From contig CAYOXD010000066.1 in the NCBI GenBank assembly GCA_964407825.1, positions 1-16,528 on the forward strand: a DNA stretch of 16,528 bases, read 5' to 3'. Positions 13,319 to 16,528 of this stretch are shown piece by piece. The stretch comes from CAYOXD01 sp964407825. GTDB taxonomy: Bacteria > Desulfobacterota > Desulfobacteria > Desulfobacterales > JAFDDL01. The notes beneath the pieces were generated by a model. The model made no database searches. It saw only the letters and a program-made list of their open reading frames with translations, and had not been told where the DNA came from. The first letter of the stretch is position 1; every line of letters begins with the position of its first letter. The translations under genes were made by a program, and so were the position numbers.

Positions 13319-15472
13319 CTACAACACATCCGTGAGCACGGGCTCCCGCAGGAGGAGATCCACGGCCGAAGCCGCCGTTCGGGCGGATTCGGGAAATGCG
13401 GCGGTCAATGTCCGAATATGGCGCAGATGGTCAGCGGTTCTCAGCATCAGCATGGCAAGGTCCCCCTCCTCCATCTGCGTCGCCGTCGAGAGATGCTCCC
13501 AGGGGTACTGCCGTGCCCAGGCATAGACCGCCACGGCCGGTTTCATGAGGAGGGGCCGCACGGGAAAACCCAAAGCGGCCATCTCCTCCATGAGCGGTGA
13601 AAGTTTCTGTTTCATCCCCAGGAAGGCATGGATCAGGCGTTTGGGGGTAAGCCCCTTCACGGCGGCGTCTTCGGTTTCCCGGTCATAGACCAGGGAAGCG
13701 ATGAGCGCCGCCAGCAGCGCCGGATCAATAGAGGGCAAAAGCCCCATCTTGAGGCATTGCGCGATGAGAAGCGGTTGATCCACCCGAAGCTGGGAGGCCC
13801 AGATGCCATCGGCCGTCAGCAGGCCTGTCTCGGTCACATAGCCCTTCTCCCGCAACAGATCGAGATGGCGCGAGAAATCCCGCCAAAGAAGGTCCGCCTC
13901 CCCTTCGCTCGCCCCTGCCCGGGACTTCCTCACCCCGCGGCGCTGATAGCTGGCAAAGGAGAAGGTGAGAAGATCCCGGACCTCTTCAGGCCTATGGGAC
14001 AGCAGGAGGTTGAGGGTCATGGAAAAATTGATACGGATCTGGCTGTCCACATCCGAGGCGCCCGAGGTCAACAGGCGGCCGGTGAGGGGAATGTCCAGAA
14101 ATTTTCCAGGTACCGCCAGGGCGAAACCGATCCGATCGATGCCCCGCCTGCCGGCGCGGCCCGTCATCTGATGAAATTCAGTGGCCGTCAGTGGCAGAAA
14201 CTCGCGGCCATTGAACCGGTCCGTATTGAAAAACACCACGGTCCGGGCCGGAAAATTCATCCCGGCGGCCACGGTGGAAGTGGCGAAGACGGCGTCCAGG
14301 AGCCCCTGGCTCATGAGGGTTTCGATCACCATCTTCCAAATGGGAAGCTGGCCGGCATGATGGGCACCCACGGCCAGGTCTGCCAGGAACCCCCGCTGGC
14401 GGTGACGGGCGGTGTGGGCGCTCTGGAGCGAGAAGTGATCGATGACCTCCTGAATGGCGGCGTGCCGTCGGGAATCGGGCCGGGGATTGTCCGAGCACCG
14501 CTCGAGGGCGGCGTCGCAGTCCGACCGGGACTTCAAAAAAAAGATGGCCGGCAGCAGGTGGTATTTCCGTAGCACGCGAAGCATGTCGCCAAATGGCGGG
14601 AGCTTTCCCCGATGGGCCAGCCGGGGCCGCGGCCTCTTCGTAAGGTAGTCCTGGATCTTCCGATGGATCCGTTCCTTGCCGCGATTGGGCTTTGCGAAAA
14701 AGGGAATCAACTCTCCGGAGGGATGGAAAAAAAGGGGGAAAAGAGGAACGGGCCGTTCCGTTGACTGCACCACATGGCAGCGTTTTCCACGGATCGATTG
14801 GAGCCATGCACTGATCTGGCCGGCATTTCCCACGGTGGCCGACAGCATGAGGAGCCGGATTCGCTGGGGCAGGTAGATCATCACCTCTTCCCAGACGACG
14901 CCCCGCTCCGGATCCCCCAGGAAGTGGGCCTCATCCAGCACCACCAGATCCACCTTCAGGGTCTCCCCCTGGCTCATGACATCGTAGAGTTGGTTTCGCA
15001 GGATCTCCGTTGTGCCGACGATCAGGGGCGCGGCCGGGTTTTCCTTCCGGTCGCCTGTGAGAATGCCCACATTACCGGCGCCGAAAACATGGCTGAACTC
15101 GGCGTATTTCGCGTTACTGAGGGCCTTCAGCGGGGTGGCATACCAGGCCCTGCCGCTGGCCTGACAAACCCGGGCGATGGCCTTCTGGGCGATCCAGGTC
15201 TTGCCGGCACCGGTGGGGACGCACACCAGGCAGTCGGCATGATCGATGGCATCGAGGGCTTCCACCTGGAACGGGTCCGGTTGAAAGGGACGATCTTCAG
15301 GGGCGCCGATGGTGGCGAAGACCTTCCGGAGACCCGGATCGACGTTTGGCCGGATGGTGGGCGGCATCATGCGCCGCGCATCACGCCTCGCCCCGTATTC
15401 CGGTCGGCGGCGCTGGGACCTGCCGCGCGGATGGGGGGGCCGCCGATGGCCCTTTGCCTTATAGTCTGTCAA
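13319..15472 (-). CDS. Ski2-type DExH-box helicase
   Basis: Superfamily 2 helicase related to Ski2/Mtr4, ATP-driven and most likely acting on RNA. In 717 residues: Q-like PFQVEALDAI (67-76), Walker A PTGAGKT (86-92), motif Ia TPLKALSN, motif II DEAH (180-183), motif III SAT (211-213), then a second RecA domain with VGAHHAGQLP (368-377), STVAAGMNFPAR (399-410) and motif VI QMTGRAGRRG (435-444). The C-terminal part, ending with LRTADHLRHIRTL, resembles the DSHCT domain of this family. The longest frame starts at a TTG (15472) overlapping the end of the upstream ATPase gene by 14 bases; its first 34 residues are basic low-complexity. ATG codons at 15370 and 15367 are plausible alternatives and lose no motif. 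Substrate unknown. Confidence 0.9.
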   Translation of the reverse strand: MTDYKAKGHRRPPHPRGRSQRRRPEYGARRDARRMMPPTIRPNVDPGLRKVFATIGAPEDRPFQPDPFQVEALDAIDHADCLVCVPTGAGKTWIAQKAIARVCQASGRAWYATPLKALSNAKYAEFSHVFGAGNVGILTGDRKENPAAPLIVGTTEILRNQLYDVMSQGETLKVDLVVLDEAHFLGDPERGVVWEEVMIYLPQRIRLLMLSATVGNAGQISAWLQSIRGKRCHVVQSTERPVPLFPLFFHPSGELIPFFAKPNRGKERIHRKIQDYLTKRPRPRLAHRGKLPPFGDMLRVLRKYHLLPAIFFLKSRSDCDAALERCSDNPRPDSRRHAAIQEVIDHFSLQSAHTARHRQRGFLADLAVGAHHAGQLPIWKMVIETLMSQGLLDAVFATSTVAAGMNFPARTVVFFNTDRFNGREFLPLTATEFHQMTGRAGRRGIDRIGFALAVPGKFLDIPLTGRLLTSGASDVDSQIRINFSMTLNLLLSHRPEEVRDLLTFSFASYQRRGVRKSRAGASEGEADLLWRDFSRHLDLLREKGYVTETGLLTADGIWASQLRVDQPLLIAQCLKMGLLPSIDPALLAALIASLVYDRETEDAAVKGLTPKRLIHAFLGMKQKLSPLMEEMAALGFPVRPLLMKPAVAVYAWARQYPWEHLSTATQMEEGDLAMLMLRTADHLRHIRTLTAAFPESARTAASAVDLLLREPVLTDVL

Positions 15473-16214
15473 TGATTTCTTTCACGACTTCCCGTGCCCT
15501 GGACGGCACATCAAAGGGAGATTTGCCGCTCAAGTCCGCCTCGATCAGGGCATCCTCATGGGGGAGAAAGCCCAGGAACTCGAAATCCGGCATCCTGTCC
15601 CGGAGGAAGGCTTCATCGCGCTCATTGCGGATCTTATTGCCGATCAGGGCGATGCTCGTCAGCCCGATATCATCGGCCAGGTGGCGGATGTGCCCCGCGG
15701 TTTCGATGCTGCGACGTCCCGGTTCCACCACCACCAGGAGCCTGTTGACGGCCCTGGCCGTCCCCCTGCCCAGGTGCTCGATACCCGCCTCCATATCCAT
15801 CACCACCACCTCGTCCCGGGCCAGCACGATATGGGTAACCAGCATCTTCAGAAGCGTACTCTCCGGGCAAATGCAGCCCATGCCGCCCTTTTTCACCCCG
15901 CCCAGTCGCATGAGTTTGATGTTCTCCAGCCGGGCCGAAAGGGCATCGGGCAGATCGTCCACCTTGGGGTTGAGCTTGAAATAACCGCCGATGCTGCCCG
16001 GCTGGGCCTCGGTTCTCTCATAGATCAGGGTCTTCATCTCGGAGATGGGGGTGATGCGGTCACCGTCGGCAATGCCGACAGCCGCCGCCAAGTTGGCATC
16101 GGGATCGGCGTCGATGGCCAGCACATGCTTTCCCATCTCGTTGAGGGTTCGAATCAGCAGGGCGGAAAAGGTGGTTTTCCCCACCCCGCCCTTGCCGCTA
16201 ATCGCCAGTTTCAT
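15459..16214 (-). CDS. cooC: CooC-like nickel-insertion ATPase
   Basis: P-loop ATPase of the MinD/CooC group, which in carbon monoxide dehydrogenase and acetyl-CoA synthase systems helps insert nickel into the active-site cluster. The 251-residue protein has a deviant Walker A at its N-terminus, SGKGGVGKTT (6-15, signature K8), the DADPDAN motif (35-41), and GMGCICPE with C114 and C116, the C-x-C pair that in CooC dimers binds metal. VVVMDMEAGIEHLGRG (136-151) is the switch II block of this family. The start at 16214 follows AAGGGAAAGACA. No CODH gene is in the window. The product could also be AcsF or another CooC-family member; the C-x-C pair makes nickel work more likely than generic MinD. 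It overlaps the helicase gene. Confidence 0.88.
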   Translation of the reverse strand: MKLAISGKGGVGKTTFSALLIRTLNEMGKHVLAIDADPDANLAAAVGIADGDRITPISEMKTLIYERTEAQPGSIGGYFKLNPKVDDLPDALSARLENIKLMRLGGVKKGGMGCICPESTLLKMLVTHIVLARDEVVVMDMEAGIEHLGRGTARAVNRLLVVVEPGRRSIETAGHIRHLADDIGLTSIALIGNKIRNERDEAFLRDRMPDFEFLGFLPHEDALIEADLSGKSPFDVPSRAREVVKEIIDRL

Positions 16215-16258
16215 TGTCTTTCCCTTTCCGAATCAAATAGGTGCCATACGAAGCGCCC

Positions 16259-16286
16259 ACCATAGCACAGGTTTTTATTCTGGAAA
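16259..16286 (-). promoter_or_regulatory. Extended -10 promoter of the CooC-like gene
   Basis: On the minus strand TGC-TATGGT gives an extended -10 (hexamer 16264-16259, TG at 16267-16266), with TTTCCA (16286-16281, 4 of 6) 16 bases upstream. The start site would be about 40 bases before the ATG at 16214. Confidence 0.45.
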
Positions 16287-16299
16287 ACACTGGAAAACT
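16280..16299. repeat. Tandem 10-base direct repeat
   Basis: CTGGAAAACA is followed at once by CTGGAAAACT: 9 of 10 bases repeat. The pair overlaps the -35 of the CooC-like gene's promoter and lies in the 132-base gap shared with the divergent U32 gene, so a regulator site for either gene is possible. It could also be chance in a short AT-rich stretch. Confidence 0.5.
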
Positions 16300-16346
16300 C
16301 GGATAGGGGGGAGTATTTTTTCTGATATGGATACAAGAGGCTCCCA

Positions 16347-16528
16347 ATGTCGATAGAAGAAACTCACCCTGTCTCGAACAGGGGAACAGAAACGGACATC
16401 GCCGCCGCCCCGGCCATCCTGGCCCCTGCCGGCAACCGGGCGGCCTTTCTGGCGGCCCTGGCGGCCGGAGCCGATGCGGTCTACTGCGGCCTGAAGGTCC
16501 TGAACGCCCGCATGGAGGCGGTGAACTT
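16347..16528 (+). CDS. U32-family peptidase (N-terminal part)
   Basis: Only 60 codons are present before the right edge. After a short variable start (MSIEETHPVSNRGTETD) comes AAPAILAPAGNRAAFLAALA and AGADAVYCGLKVLNARMEA, the family's N-terminal barrel strand pattern (LLAPAGN, then GADAVYxGLxxxNAR) known from collagenase-like PrtC, YegQ, YhbU and RlhA proteins. Members include peptidases and enzymes of RNA or cofactor hydroxylation, so the function cannot be fixed from this fragment. The ATG at 16347 has AGAGG six bases upstream; an ATG at 16327 is in another frame. It is divergent from the CooC-like gene, with 132 bases between. Confidence 0.85.
   Translation, partial: MSIEETHPVSNRGTETDIAAAPAILAPAGNRAAFLAALAAGADAVYCGLKVLNARMEAVN

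Noticed and set aside
13628..14572. 314-codon plus-strand open frame
   Set aside because: Antisense shadow of the Ski2-type helicase, without ribosome site or motif.

Overview
The window reads as a GC-rich chromosomal segment from an anaerobic, probably sulfate-reducing, deltaproteobacterium (Desulfobacterota, Desulfosarcina/Desulfobacteraceae-like). This is inferred from gene content: a CooC-type nickel-insertion ATPase, a long serine acetyltransferase, a class-II branched-chain aminotransferase, and many small Arg- or Cys-rich hypothetical proteins. No rRNA, tRNA, insertion sequence, CRISPR array or prophage gene was seen. Almost all genes lie on the minus strand; OsmC, one small Arg-rich protein and the U32 peptidase are on plus.

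Layout. (1) 1-1553, minus: branched-chain aminotransferase (ilvE), then the start of NADP-type glutamate dehydrogenase (gdhA, cut by the window edge); the pair links branched-chain amino acid transamination to glutamate supply. (2) 1889-2281, plus: an OsmC-family thiol peroxidase-like protein, convergent with hisD. (3) 2356-3669, minus: a stand-alone hisD. (4) 3781-9864, minus: a five-gene Dpp/Opp-type ABC importer in the order binding protein, permease B, permease C, ATPase D, ATPase F, with short gaps or 4-base start/stop overlaps and a good sigma70-like promoter at 9954-9982. Its binding protein carries an extra block of about 135 residues. (5) 9865-10928: a gene-poor, partly AT-rich stretch with a perfect inverted repeat and a small plus-strand gene for an RRSG-x-DRR repeat protein. 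(6) 10929-13199, minus: cysE-cysK plus an 82-residue unknown protein, a cysteine-synthesis operon with its own promoter (TTGACA-N17-TATGTT) and a palindrome near the expected transcription start. (7) 13319-16214, minus: a CooC-like P-loop ATPase overlapping a Ski2-type DExH helicase. (8) 16347-end, plus: the start of a U32-family peptidase, divergent from cooC.

Most of the window is ordinary metabolism and transport. The parts most worth a second look are the unusual binding-protein insertion, the unknown third gene of the cysteine operon, the serine acetyltransferase whose C-terminus lacks the usual CysK-docking isoleucine, the translational overlap of a nickel-insertion ATPase with an RNA-helicase-like protein, and the gene-poor region around 10.0-10.9 kb. 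I did not find a convincing new multi-gene system.
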